From an uncultured Pseudoflavonifractor sp. (lineage in GTDB: Bacteria > Bacillota_A > Clostridia > Oscillospirales > Oscillospiraceae), in the NCBI GenBank assembly GCA_947575475.1, contig CANPNN010000084.1:1-6121 (forward strand): a stretch of 6,121 nucleotides of DNA, written 5' to 3'. The notes under the pieces are model-generated. The model saw only the letters and a list, made by a program, of their open reading frames with translations. It was not told the DNA's origin and did not search any database. Below, in pieces: positions 1 to 4,908 of this stretch. The translations under genes and the position numbers were made by a program. Position 1 is the first letter of the stretch. Each line of letters opens with the position of its first letter.

Positions 1-281
1 CCGATCTTGTCCTCGTTGCCCGTCTTCACCAGGTTCAGGATATCGCGCACATTCTGTTCGGTGATGGTCTCCCCCCGGCCGATAATCTTGAGAAGGCCCT
101 CCAGGGCCTTGACGGCATAGATGACCTTCTCCCCGTCCTCCCCGTTCACCTTGAGCCGGCCGTCCCGGCTCACCACCGTGACCCCCAGCTCCCGCTCGAT
201 GATCTTTACATTCTCGTCCATGGAGCCGAAGAGGTTCACCGCCTCCTCCAGACGCTCGATGGAAATGGTTTGCTCTATCAT
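1..281 (-). CDS. phoH: PhoH family protein, N-terminal part (runs off the left edge)
   Basis: The first 93 residues (MIEQTISIERLEEAVNLFGS...) are present and the frame is open to the window edge. They match the N-terminal region of PhoH/PhoL-type cytoplasmic ATPases, a small alpha/beta segment of KH-like appearance (about residues 20-80, ending in a GRGETITEQNVRDIL stretch) that precedes the P-loop ATPase domain. The ATPase motifs lie outside the window, so activity cannot be judged. PhoH proteins are predicted ATP-binding proteins linked to RNA metabolism; their exact role in Firmicutes is unsettled. The start ATG has a strong Shine-Dalgarno AAAGGAG (291-297) nine bases upstream. The gene follows yqfD on the same strand, the standard yqfC-yqfD-phoH order, which supports the call. 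It is separated from yqfD by 117 bp holding two hairpins and no convincing promoter, so cotranscription is likely. Confidence 0.9.
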   Translation of the reverse strand, partial: MIEQTISIERLEEAVNLFGSMDENVKIIERELGVTVVSRDGRLKVNGEDGEKVIYAVKALEGLLKIIGRGETITEQNVRDILNLVKTGNEDKI

Positions 282-398
282 GGTCGTGTTCTCCTTTGTG
301 CAGGTTATCTTTGGGCTGGCCGCTGAGGGCAGCGGCCCCTACGGTATTTTGCCTGTACCGGCGGAGCAAGCCCCGCCGCATTGTGTCCGGCCCACGGT
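282..398 (-). repeat. yqfD-phoH intergenic region with two tandem GC hairpins (REP-like)
   Basis: Two imperfectly palindromic GC-rich units lie in tandem. Arms CGGCGG (359-364) and CCGCCG (373-378) enclose 8 nt. Arms GGCCGCTG (318-325) and CAGCGGCC (330-337) form a perfect 8-bp stem with a 4-nt loop. In the minus-strand transcript neither is followed by a run of U, so a standard intrinsic terminator is unlikely. The sequence between them contains CCGTAGGGGCCGC. From memory this resembles the GTAGGGGC-GGC short dispersed palindromes common in Oscillospiraceae intergenic regions, but copy number cannot be seen here. The hairpins might stabilise the yqfCD mRNA or set the relative level of phoH; that is inference. 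Confidence 0.4.
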
Positions 399-1607
399 TC
401 ACGGGGCGGCGGGGAGGAACCGGCCCAGCTCCTCCTCACATTCCGCAGTGAGGGTCACCACCAGCAGCCCGTCCCGCTCTCCGGCGGAAAAGCTGTGGCT
501 CACCTCCCGGCCCGTCTCTCCCAAAAGCTCCTCCAGCTTTTCCAGCAACCGCTTCTCCAGCATGGTTTGGGCGGCGGCGCTGTTCAGGGGCAGAGCCGCC
601 GTCTCATAGCCCCGGTAGGTCTCCCTGCACAGGGAGAAGGGCAACGCCGTGCCGCCGGGGAGGGTCAGGCTCCATGTATTGCTTATTTTATCATATCTGT
701 CCAGGGTAATTCCACTGTTTTGCAAAAAATCCCGTCTCTGGCCCAAAATCGTTACCGACCAGCGGCGCTCCTCCTCCCCGGTGTAGGTCTTTACCTCCGC
801 GGTCAGGGGGATGGAGGCGGTGAGGGTCCGCCAGGTGCGGCCCTCCACCTGGCCCATGGCCCGGACGGGCATCCACTGGACCGGATTTTCACTCCACTGG
901 GGCGGGTCCATGCGGATAGAGCCCCGGATAAGCACATCGCCGGGGAGCACGGTGGCCCCCTCCTCTACCGCCGCGTCCCCCGACCAGGCCTCGATATGGG
1001 TGACGATGCCCGGGGCCTCGGCCACGATATCCCCCAGGACGGTCTCATCCACGATCTCCGGCTTGAGGACCCGCTCCCGGACCACCACCTGGGCCCGGAT
1101 GCCGTGGAGATTGATCGCCATCCAAGACAGGTCCTCCAGCTGCAGGAGGGCCTCGTTGGAGAGGTCCTTTACCGCCAGGGAGGGGCCGTAGACCCCCGGG
1201 CGGAGTCCCTGGCGGTAAAGCTGCGTCAGGATGGCCTGGGTGGGCACCCGGTCGTTGCCCTCCACGTCGATGACCAGCACAAAGCGGTTCAGGATACAGA
1301 CCGCCAGGATGGCCAGGGTAAGCCCCGCCAGAAAGGCATACCGTTTTTGGAACCGCAGGAGGAAGGGGGGCATCCCGGACTTTTTCCGCTCTGTGACGGT
1401 GCAGCCCGTCCGGACCCCCAGGTCCTCCAACCCCTTCCGGTCCTTCCAGGCCACCGTCAGGCGGAGGGTGTGGCTGTCGGGCCACTCCACGGCCCAGAAG
1501 GCCGCTCCCCGCTGGGCGCACAGGTTCAAAAACCGCTCGGGAAAAGCTCCGGTCACCTCCAGCCGGACGCTCCCCCGCAGCAGATTGACGATCTGGCTCG
1601 CCGCCAT
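399..1607 (-). CDS. yqfD: Sporulation protein YqfD
   Basis: The 402-residue product has the YqfD plan: a soluble N-terminal domain (about 1-88), one membrane segment (about 91-112, FLAGLTLAILAVCILNRFVLVI), and a large second domain (113-402). That domain opens with IDVEGNDRVP and a stretch resembling a POTRA/FtsQ-like fold, and continues through the family-typical WMAINLHG, VVVRERV and EEGATVLPGDVLI segments. Full family length is about 390-400 residues, so the gene looks complete. In Bacillus subtilis yqfD belongs to the mother-cell sigma-E regulon and is needed for efficient sporulation; a biochemical activity is not established. The start ATG sits nine bases after the yqfC stop, with GAGGTGAGG (1610-1618) overlapping that stop, so translation is probably coupled to yqfC. 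phoH follows. Confidence 0.95.
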   Translation of the reverse strand: MAASQIVNLLRGSVRLEVTGAFPERFLNLCAQRGAAFWAVEWPDSHTLRLTVAWKDRKGLEDLGVRTGCTVTERKKSGMPPFLLRFQKRYAFLAGLTLAILAVCILNRFVLVIDVEGNDRVPTQAILTQLYRQGLRPGVYGPSLAVKDLSNEALLQLEDLSWMAINLHGIRAQVVVRERVLKPEIVDETVLGDIVAEAPGIVTHIEAWSGDAAVEEGATVLPGDVLIRGSIRMDPPQWSENPVQWMPVRAMGQVEGRTWRTLTASIPLTAEVKTYTGEEERRWSVTILGQRRDFLQNSGITLDRYDKISNTWSLTLPGGTALPFSLCRETYRGYETAALPLNSAAAQTMLEKRLLEKLEELLGETGREVSHSFSAGERDGLLVVTLTAECEEELGRFLPAAP

Positions 1608-1616
1608 GTCCTCACC

Positions 1617-1895
1617 TCACTCCAATTCCACGCTCAGCACCGTCCCGGTGATCAGCAGCTCCTCGCCGGTCATGGCCCGCAGCTCCAGGCCCTCCCCCTT
1701 TATCTTGGCGATGAGCTTACCGCCGCTGACGATGATCTCCGACTGGCCGTAGGCCAGGATGCCCCGGTGGTTGGTCATGCGGACCTCATGCCGTCCGGTC
1801 AGCTCCACCCGGGGCAGCCCCGCCGCCTCGCCGGGAATGTCAAAGACCTGGGCGGTACGCTCCAGGAAACCCTCTTTTTTTCGCCGCCGCTCCAT
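1617..1895 (-). CDS. yqfC: Sporulation protein YqfC
   Basis: This 92-residue protein begins MERRRKKEGFLERTAQVFDI. It has the small beta-rich YqfC plan: a basic N-terminus, a PGEAAGLPRVELTG segment (31-34 region), then the repeated short strands VRMTNHRGILAYGQSEIIVSG and GLELRAMTGEELLITG. The last two match the family pattern 'nhkgI..Y....i.v.t..g...I.G..L.i..m..eel.i.G.i'. It is a sigma-E-dependent sporulation protein of unknown mechanism in B. subtilis. The start at 1895 was chosen because the open frame further upstream passes through the terminator of the preceding gene and has no family similarity. A G-rich GGGGGCGG lies just upstream as the likely ribosome binding site. It is the first gene of the yqfC-yqfD-phoH operon. 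Confidence 0.93.
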   Translation of the reverse strand: MERRRKKEGFLERTAQVFDIPGEAAGLPRVELTGRHEVRMTNHRGILAYGQSEIIVSGGKLIAKIKGEGLELRAMTGEELLITGTVLSVELE

Positions 1896-1946
1896 CAAAC
1901 CGCCCCCATTCCTGTTATGGATATGCGGATAGGCGGCAGAGAATGA

Positions 1947-1980
1947 ATGAAAAAGGACTGCGGAAGTCTCCGCAGTCCTT
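1947..1980 (-). terminator. Intrinsic terminator after the GRAM/membrane-protein unit
   Basis: A perfect 12-bp stem (1953-1964 AAGGACTGCGGA pairing with 1969-1980 TCCGCAGTCCTT) has a 4-nt loop. On the minus strand it is followed by a short T run (CCTTTTTC counting the stem end). It starts seven bases beyond the stop codon of the 2-TM protein gene and should end that transcript before yqfC. Confidence 0.85.
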
Positions 1981-1986
1981 GCTGTC

Positions 1987-2688
1987 TCATATCTCTTTTC
2001 TGTCCCGTTTCCGCCACAGGTCCTGAAGCGCCGCCATAAGGAGGACAGCAGCCAGCACGACCCCCATCCGCAGCAGCAGGTCAAGCATCCAGTTGACCTT
2101 CCCATGCCGGTACATATCCAGCACATAGACCGGGTCCACCCCGTAGTCCTCCGCCATCCGGCTCAACATCCGCCGCTCCTCGGTGGTGGTATAGCGGAGA
2201 TAACCGGTTGGATAGCTGTCCGTCCCCGTCAGCGTTAGATAGTCGTCAAAGTAGACGCAGAGGTGGGAGTCATCCTCCAGCTCCGTCAGGTAGTAGCGGT
2301 TATAAAAGCCGCCCACAGCCTTCTGGATCAGCTTTTCCCACGGGGAAAGGGGGTAGTCTGCAGTGATGTATTCCGAGAGGTACACGCTTCCTCCTCCGGG
2401 GCTGTTTTTGTGATGTATCCCCTCCTGGCTCCCATCCCGCAGCCGGGCCAGAGGGCAGGCTGTCAGCTCTCCTCCGGACACTGTGGCAGGCGTACCCTCC
2501 AGAAAGAAGGTCTCTATCTCCTCCTGCCGCCGGAGAGTTTGGACGCTTTCGCCGGGCCGCTGGCCCTGTTCGGTCCCCTCCCCGGCCCACAGGTCGTAGA
2601 GCCAGCCCGTGGGGGCGGCCAACACCAGCCAGAGGGCGACAAGAATACACACCGCTTTTCCCAGAATGATAAGTATGGACTCCTTCAT
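1987..2688 (-). CDS. Two-pass membrane protein of unknown family
   Basis: I do not recognise this 233-residue protein. The N-terminus (4-26, ILIILGKAVCILVALWLVLA) is one hydrophobic segment. A second segment lies at about 200-222 (WMLDLLLRMGVVLAAVLLMA) and is followed by a strongly basic tail (WRKRDRKEI). By the positive-inside rule both ends are cytoplasmic and residues about 30-198 form an extracytoplasmic domain. This domain is rich in Tyr and acidic residues (FYNRYYLTELEDD, CVYFDDYLTLTG, SYPTGYLRYTTTEE) and has a Gly-rich linker near 97-101. No catalytic motif or lipobox is evident. The start follows the GRAM-gene stop by seven bases, with a modest AAGG in TAAGGCGCAG overlapping that stop, so the two genes form one transcription unit. 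A terminator follows directly. A sensor, anchor or envelope-stress role would fit the context but is inference. Confidence 0.85.
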   Translation of the reverse strand: MKESILIILGKAVCILVALWLVLAAPTGWLYDLWAGEGTEQGQRPGESVQTLRRQEEIETFFLEGTPATVSGGELTACPLARLRDGSQEGIHHKNSPGGGSVYLSEYITADYPLSPWEKLIQKAVGGFYNRYYLTELEDDSHLCVYFDDYLTLTGTDSYPTGYLRYTTTEERRMLSRMAEDYGVDPVYVLDMYRHGKVNWMLDLLLRMGVVLAAVLLMAALQDLWRKRDRKEI

Positions 2689-2695
2689 CTGCGCC

Positions 2696-3022
2696 TTACA
2701 GCTCCTGAACTCCCACCTGCCGCAGCCAACCCTGCAGCTTCTTGGCCGGGAAGCCGGTCAGGGGATAGGGCTCCCCCGCCTTGCTATAAATGGTCACCTG
2801 GGTCACAAAAAGGGTCTTCTTCACCGAAAATCCCTTGATCTCCCCCAGGGGTAAATTCATATCCGGGTCGCCGGGCATCATACTGATCTTGAAGCACACC
2901 CGCTGGTTGGTGACAAAAATGTTGCCCTGAAAGGGCTTCCGGCTCAGGCCCTGCTTGAGATAGAGGGACATCTGCCCACTGCCGATGATGGTCTCGTTGG
3001 GGTTCAGTTGAAGCTTTGCCAT
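2696..3022 (-). CDS. Small GRAM/PH-like domain protein
   Basis: The product is 108 residues long. Almost all of it fits the GRAM (PH-superfamily) pattern: LNPNETIIGSGQMSL (6-20), then a G-x-I-F-V-T-N-Q-R core strand turn (33-41, like the typical 'GtlyLTnkRl'), an LPLGEIKGFSV segment (57-66, like 'iplseI.gv'), a strand TQVTIYSKAGEPYPLTGF (74-91), and a short C-terminal helix. Bacterial proteins of this type are poorly characterised; the fold binds lipids or peptides in eukaryotes, but no ligand can be inferred here. There is no signal peptide or membrane segment, so it is cytoplasmic or membrane-peripheral. The start at 3022 was chosen over an in-frame ATG at 3049 because GGGAGGT (3031-3037) lies eight bases before it and would fall inside the longer frame. 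It is the first gene of a two-gene unit with the 2-TM protein, diverging from the XRE gene. Confidence 0.82.
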   Translation of the reverse strand: MAKLQLNPNETIIGSGQMSLYLKQGLSRKPFQGNIFVTNQRVCFKISMMPGDPDMNLPLGEIKGFSVKKTLFVTQVTIYSKAGEPYPLTGFPAKKLQGWLRQVGVQEL

Positions 3023-3030
3023 GATAAATA

Positions 3031-3037
3031 ACCTCCC
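3031..3037 (-). promoter_or_regulatory. Ribosome binding site deciding the GRAM gene start
   Basis: GGGAGGT on the minus strand, eight bases before ATG 3022. It excludes the upstream in-frame ATG at 3049 as the main start. Confidence 0.8.
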
Positions 3038-3054
3038 ATGTTCCTGCATACTTC

Positions 3055-3083
3055 AAATATTGTCCTTTAACAGGACAATATTT
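3055..3083. promoter_or_regulatory. Operator O1: perfect inverted repeat with TTGTC-N9-GACAA core
   Basis: Perfect 12-bp arms AAATATTGTCCT (3055-3066) and AGGACAATATTT (3072-3083) flank 5 nt, centred on 3069. The core TTGTCCTTTAACAGGACAA (3060-3078) shares 15 of 19 positions with O2. It lies just downstream of the expected start of the minus-strand transcript, where a bound repressor would block clearance. In the RNA it would also form a 5'-leader hairpin. The likely ligand is the adjacent XRE protein (inference). Confidence 0.75.
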
Positions 3084-3093
3084 TTCCATTCGT

Positions 3094-3122
3094 AGTATAC
3101 CCTTAAGTTTGTCCTATGTCAA
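3094..3122 (-). promoter_or_regulatory. Sigma-A promoter of the GRAM/membrane-protein unit
   Basis: Minus strand: consensus -35 TTGACA (complement of 3117-3122), a 17-nt spacer, and -10 TATACT (complement of 3094-3099), five of six matches to TATAAT. Transcription would start near 3087, giving a leader of about 65 nt. The -35 lies inside operator O2, so the promoter is strong but built to be repressed. Confidence 0.82.
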
Positions 3123-3127
3123 GACAA
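3109..3127. promoter_or_regulatory. Operator O2: inverted repeat TTGTC-N9-GACAA
   Basis: TTGTCCTATGTCAAGACAA, centred on 3118, has the same half-sites and the same 9-nt spacing as O1, 49 bp away centre to centre. It covers the -35 box of the minus-strand promoter and abuts the G-rich ribosome binding site of the XRE gene, so one bound dimer could affect both directions. Confidence 0.72.
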
Positions 3128-3134
3128 GGGGGGG
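3128..3134 (+). promoter_or_regulatory. G-rich ribosome binding site of the XRE gene
   Basis: Seven consecutive G (3128-3134) lie seven bases before ATG 3142 and directly follow operator O2. This fixes the start at 3142; an in-frame ATG at 3109 lies inside O2 and has no such site. Confidence 0.7.
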
Positions 3135-3141
3135 AATATTT

Positions 3142-3396
3142 ATGGCACGCATCATTGACGGCAGCGAGATGAATATGATCGGAGCCCGGGTCCGCCAGCT
3201 GCGGATGGAACGGGGGTTAAGCCAGCAAAAGCTGTCCGATAAGCTGGAGGTACTGGCCATCTATATCTGCCGGGGCTCTATCTCCCGCATTGAGGAGAAA
3301 CGACGCACCGTTACTGACATCGAGCTCTACGGCCTGGCCCAGGTGCTGGGCGTGTCCATTGAAAGTCTGTTTGAAGCACCTGTTGACAAAAGATAA
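3142..3396 (+). CDS. XRE-family helix-turn-helix repressor
   Basis: This 84-residue protein is essentially one Cro/C1-type HTH domain (about 13-77). Helix 1 is IGARVRQLRMERG, helix 2 is SQQKLSDKLEV after the typical 'GLSQ', the recognition helix lies around CRGSISRIEEKRR (43-55), then come helix 4 (TDIELYGLAQVLG) and helix 5 (SIESLF). The turn between helices 2 and 3 (LEVLAIYICRGS) is several residues longer than the canonical 'LGVS..TIS', a variant I have seen in small Clostridia regulators. No effector or dimerisation domain is present. It diverges from the GRAM/membrane-protein unit, with two identical-architecture inverted repeats between them, so autoregulated repression of both sides is the simplest reading (inference). 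How it would be released is not visible; a partner protein, possibly the GRAM protein, or a small ligand would be needed. Confidence 0.92.
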   Translation: MARIIDGSEMNMIGARVRQLRMERGLSQQKLSDKLEVLAIYICRGSISRIEEKRRTVTDIELYGLAQVLGVSIESLFEAPVDKR

Positions 3397-3428
3397 CGGT
3401 CAAAAGCTTTCCTATTATGAGCAAACGC

Positions 3429-3470
3429 CCCCTGTCCCGCCAAAACATACGGGACAGGGGACAATTTATT
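3429..3470. terminator. Hairpin between convergent genes, probable bidirectional terminator
   Basis: A perfect 11-bp GC-rich stem, CCCCTGTCCCG (3429-3439) with CGGGACAGGGG (3450-3460), encloses a 10-nt loop. On the plus strand it is followed by ACAATTTATT, a moderate U-rich tail, suited to ending the XRE transcript 33 bases after its stop. On the minus strand the tail (GCGTTTGC) is poor, but the hairpin lies 24 bases beyond the Imm53 stop and may still help end that transcript. Confidence 0.6.
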
Positions 3471-3483
3471 GATAAAAGGAGGC

Positions 3484-3804
3484 TTACAATTTGAACGATA
3501 TAGCTCCTTCTCTTCGATAATTCTCAACACACTTTTGAAAAATCCTAATTATCTTCCCAAGCTTACGGCAGTCACCGGATCCTTCAAAAATCTTATTTTC
3601 TATCCGGCACACCAGCCAGTCATTTTCCCCATGATCCTGCTCTACTTTATCAATACTCATATGCTCATATCCGGTCTCTCGCAAATCGATTCTGACCCTC
3701 CAACCCGGGTTATCCAACGTATCTATGCTTATTCCATATATGTGTTCCCAGTCTCCATCACAGGTCTTCTCATACCACTGTTCCAGCCATTCAAGTTCCT
3801 TCAT
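3484..3804 (-). CDS. Imm53-type immunity protein (orphan)
   Basis: The 106-residue acidic, soluble protein carries the hallmark segments of the Imm53 family: an N-terminal ELEWLEQWY, the CDGDWEHIYG motif (15-24), TLDNPGWRVRIDL (29-41), a DWLVCRIENKIFEGSGD block (62-78), and a C-terminal helix KLGKIIRIFQKCVE. Length fits the family (about 100 residues). Imm53 was defined as a predicted immunity protein of polymorphic toxin systems; the toxin it neutralises and the mechanism are not known to me. No toxin or secretion gene is visible in the window, so it is an orphan here. The ATG overlaps the cca stop (ATGA, 3801-3804) and a GAGGTG (3813-3818) lies eight bases upstream, so it is translated from the cca transcript, possibly by coupling. 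A hand count gives about 42% GC against 65-75% in sampled flanking coding lines, which suggests acquisition by transfer. Confidence 0.85.
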   Translation of the reverse strand: MKELEWLEQWYEKTCDGDWEHIYGISIDTLDNPGWRVRIDLRETGYEHMSIDKVEQDHGENDWLVCRIENKIFEGSGDCRKLGKIIRIFQKCVENYRREGAISFKL

Positions 3805-4799
3805 CCTGTCCCCACCTCTAACATTTTCCTCAATTTTTCCGTTGTGTTATCCCCCGGGCATTCCAACACATGGAAAGCCAGCTTTTTCTGGGCCCCGCTG
3901 ATGGCCGGACCCTCCAGGCCAAGGGCCATCAGATCCCGGGGCTTCAGGGCCAGGGTGGGGATGATGGCCTCCTCGGGGTGCTCCACCCCACGGCGGAGCT
4001 TCCGCTCCACGGGGAGGACAGCAATGGGAAACCCGGTGAGGGCGCAGAAGCCTCGCCAGCGGTCCTCCCGCACGGGGGGCAGGGCCTCCAGACCGGAATA
4101 GTCCAGCCCCCGGGGGAACGGGTGGAGGTGGTCCAGCAGCCCCGCCTCCACCATGAGTCCGATCCTCTGGGGCCGGGGGGAGAGAAGGGTCTTCTCCATC
4201 TCCGCTTTGATCCGCTCCCGGGACACCTTTTCCACCCGGAAGGCGTTGCGGGTCAAGGCCCTGGCGGTCTTCTCCTCCAGCGCAAAGCCCAGTTGGGCGG
4301 AAAAGCGGACCGCCCGGAGCATCCGCAGGGCGTCCTCGGAGAAGCGTTTATCCGGCTCGCCCACACAGCGGATGAGCCGCTTCTTCAGGTCCTCCCGGCC
4401 GCCGAAGGGGTCAATGACCTCCCCCTCCCGGTCCAGGGCCATGGCGTTCACCGTAAAGTCCCGGCGGGACAGGTCCTCCCGGAGGCCCACGTCAAAGGAG
4501 ACCGCGTCCGGGTGACGGGAATCGGCGTAGCCCCCCTCCCGGCGGAAGGTGGTGATCTCCACGTTGCCGTCCTCCGTGGGGACGGTCACCGTGCCGTGGA
4601 GAAGCCCTGTGGGAACAACCTTGGGAAAGAGGGCCATGATCTCCTCCGGATGGGCGGAGGTGCACAGGTCCACGTCCTCCGGCTCCCGGCCCAGCAGCAG
4701 GTCCCGGACACAGCCCCCCACGGGGTAGGCGGCATAGCCCGCCTTTGTCAGTGCCTCCAGGCAGGCCGCCGGCCCCAGGGGCAGGTCTTTCCAGGTCAT
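3801..4799 (-). CDS. cca: tRNA CCA-adding enzyme (tRNA nucleotidyltransferase), short form
   Basis: The enzyme adds or repairs the 3'-CCA of tRNAs from CTP and ATP. All class II head motifs are present in 332 residues: motif A PVGGCVRDLLLG (26-37) with the metal-binding DVD (42-44), motif B RRDFTVNAMAL (112-122), DPFGGREDL (130-138), the base-selecting motif D EDALRMLRAVRF (155-166), and motif E KVSRERIKAEMEK (191-203). The body and tail are short compared with the roughly 400-450 residues of many Firmicutes enzymes, and no HD phosphohydrolase domain is present. The end (DLMALGLEGPAI...VLECPGDNT) still matches the normal C-terminal segment, so this is a compact natural form rather than a truncation. 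The start at 4799 has AGGGGGAG (4804-4811) just upstream; the longer open frame to 4883 would run through the intergenic promoter region. The gene diverges from murC and overlaps the Imm53 gene by four bases. Confidence 0.95.
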   Translation of the reverse strand: MTWKDLPLGPAACLEALTKAGYAAYPVGGCVRDLLLGREPEDVDLCTSAHPEEIMALFPKVVPTGLLHGTVTVPTEDGNVEITTFRREGGYADSRHPDAVSFDVGLREDLSRRDFTVNAMALDREGEVIDPFGGREDLKKRLIRCVGEPDKRFSEDALRMLRAVRFSAQLGFALEEKTARALTRNAFRVEKVSRERIKAEMEKTLLSPRPQRIGLMVEAGLLDHLHPFPRGLDYSGLEALPPVREDRWRGFCALTGFPIAVLPVERKLRRGVEHPEEAIIPTLALKPRDLMALGLEGPAISGAQKKLAFHVLECPGDNTTEKLRKMLEVGTG

Positions 4800-4803
4800 T
4801 TTT

Positions 4804-4811
4804 CTCCCCCT
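4804..4811 (-). promoter_or_regulatory. Ribosome binding site deciding the cca start
   Basis: AGGGGGAG on the minus strand, four bases before ATG 4799. The spacing is short, but this is the only strong site, and residue 29 of the longer open frame is where homology begins. Confidence 0.65.
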
Positions 4812-4847
4812 TTCGTATATCTCCCAAAGGTTTTGTATAGAATTACC

Positions 4848-4876
4848 TTGCCAATTTCTTCCCTCTGCTTTATAAT
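4848..4876 (+). promoter_or_regulatory. Sigma-A promoter of murC
   Basis: -35 TTGCCA (4848-4853), a 17-nt spacer, and a perfect -10 TATAAT (4871-4876). The expected start is near 4883, giving a leader of about 26 nt. No equally clear promoter was found for cca on the opposite strand; TATACA (complement of 4834-4839) is a possible -10 without a good -35. Confidence 0.82.
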
Positions 4877-4908
4877 AACTCAAAGACTGAAAAAAGGTTG
4901 TGTTTTGT

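Noticed and set aside
381..1946. Long plus-strand open frame opposite yqfD and yqfC
   Set aside because: It is antisense to two well-recognised genes. Its translation is low-complexity (Gly/Pro/Arg/His-rich), as expected from the reverse of GC-rich codons, and it has no family similarity.
1896..2126. Longer N-terminus for yqfC starting at 2126
   Set aside because: It would run through the terminator and into the reverse-strand coding sequence of the 2-TM protein gene in another frame; family similarity begins at the 1895 start.
3067..3101. Plus-strand promoter for the XRE gene (AGGACA 3072-3077, 18 nt, TATACC 3096-3101)
   Set aside because: Each box matches only four of six positions, so it is too weak to annotate, though some promoter must exist in this gap.
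3383..3418. TTGACA (3383-3388) and TATTAT (3413-3418) as a plus-strand promoter
   Set aside because: The gap is 24 nt, too long for sigma-A, and no plus-strand gene follows; the next gene is convergent.
3429..3465. GGGGACAA near the convergent hairpin as a third operator half-site
   Set aside because: It lacks a partner TTGTC at the 9-nt spacing; the palindrome here is the GC hairpin itself, better explained as a terminator.
4800..4883. Longer N-terminus for cca starting at 4883
   Set aside because: The extra 28 residues show no family similarity and overlap the intergenic promoter region; a strong ribosome binding site supports 4799.
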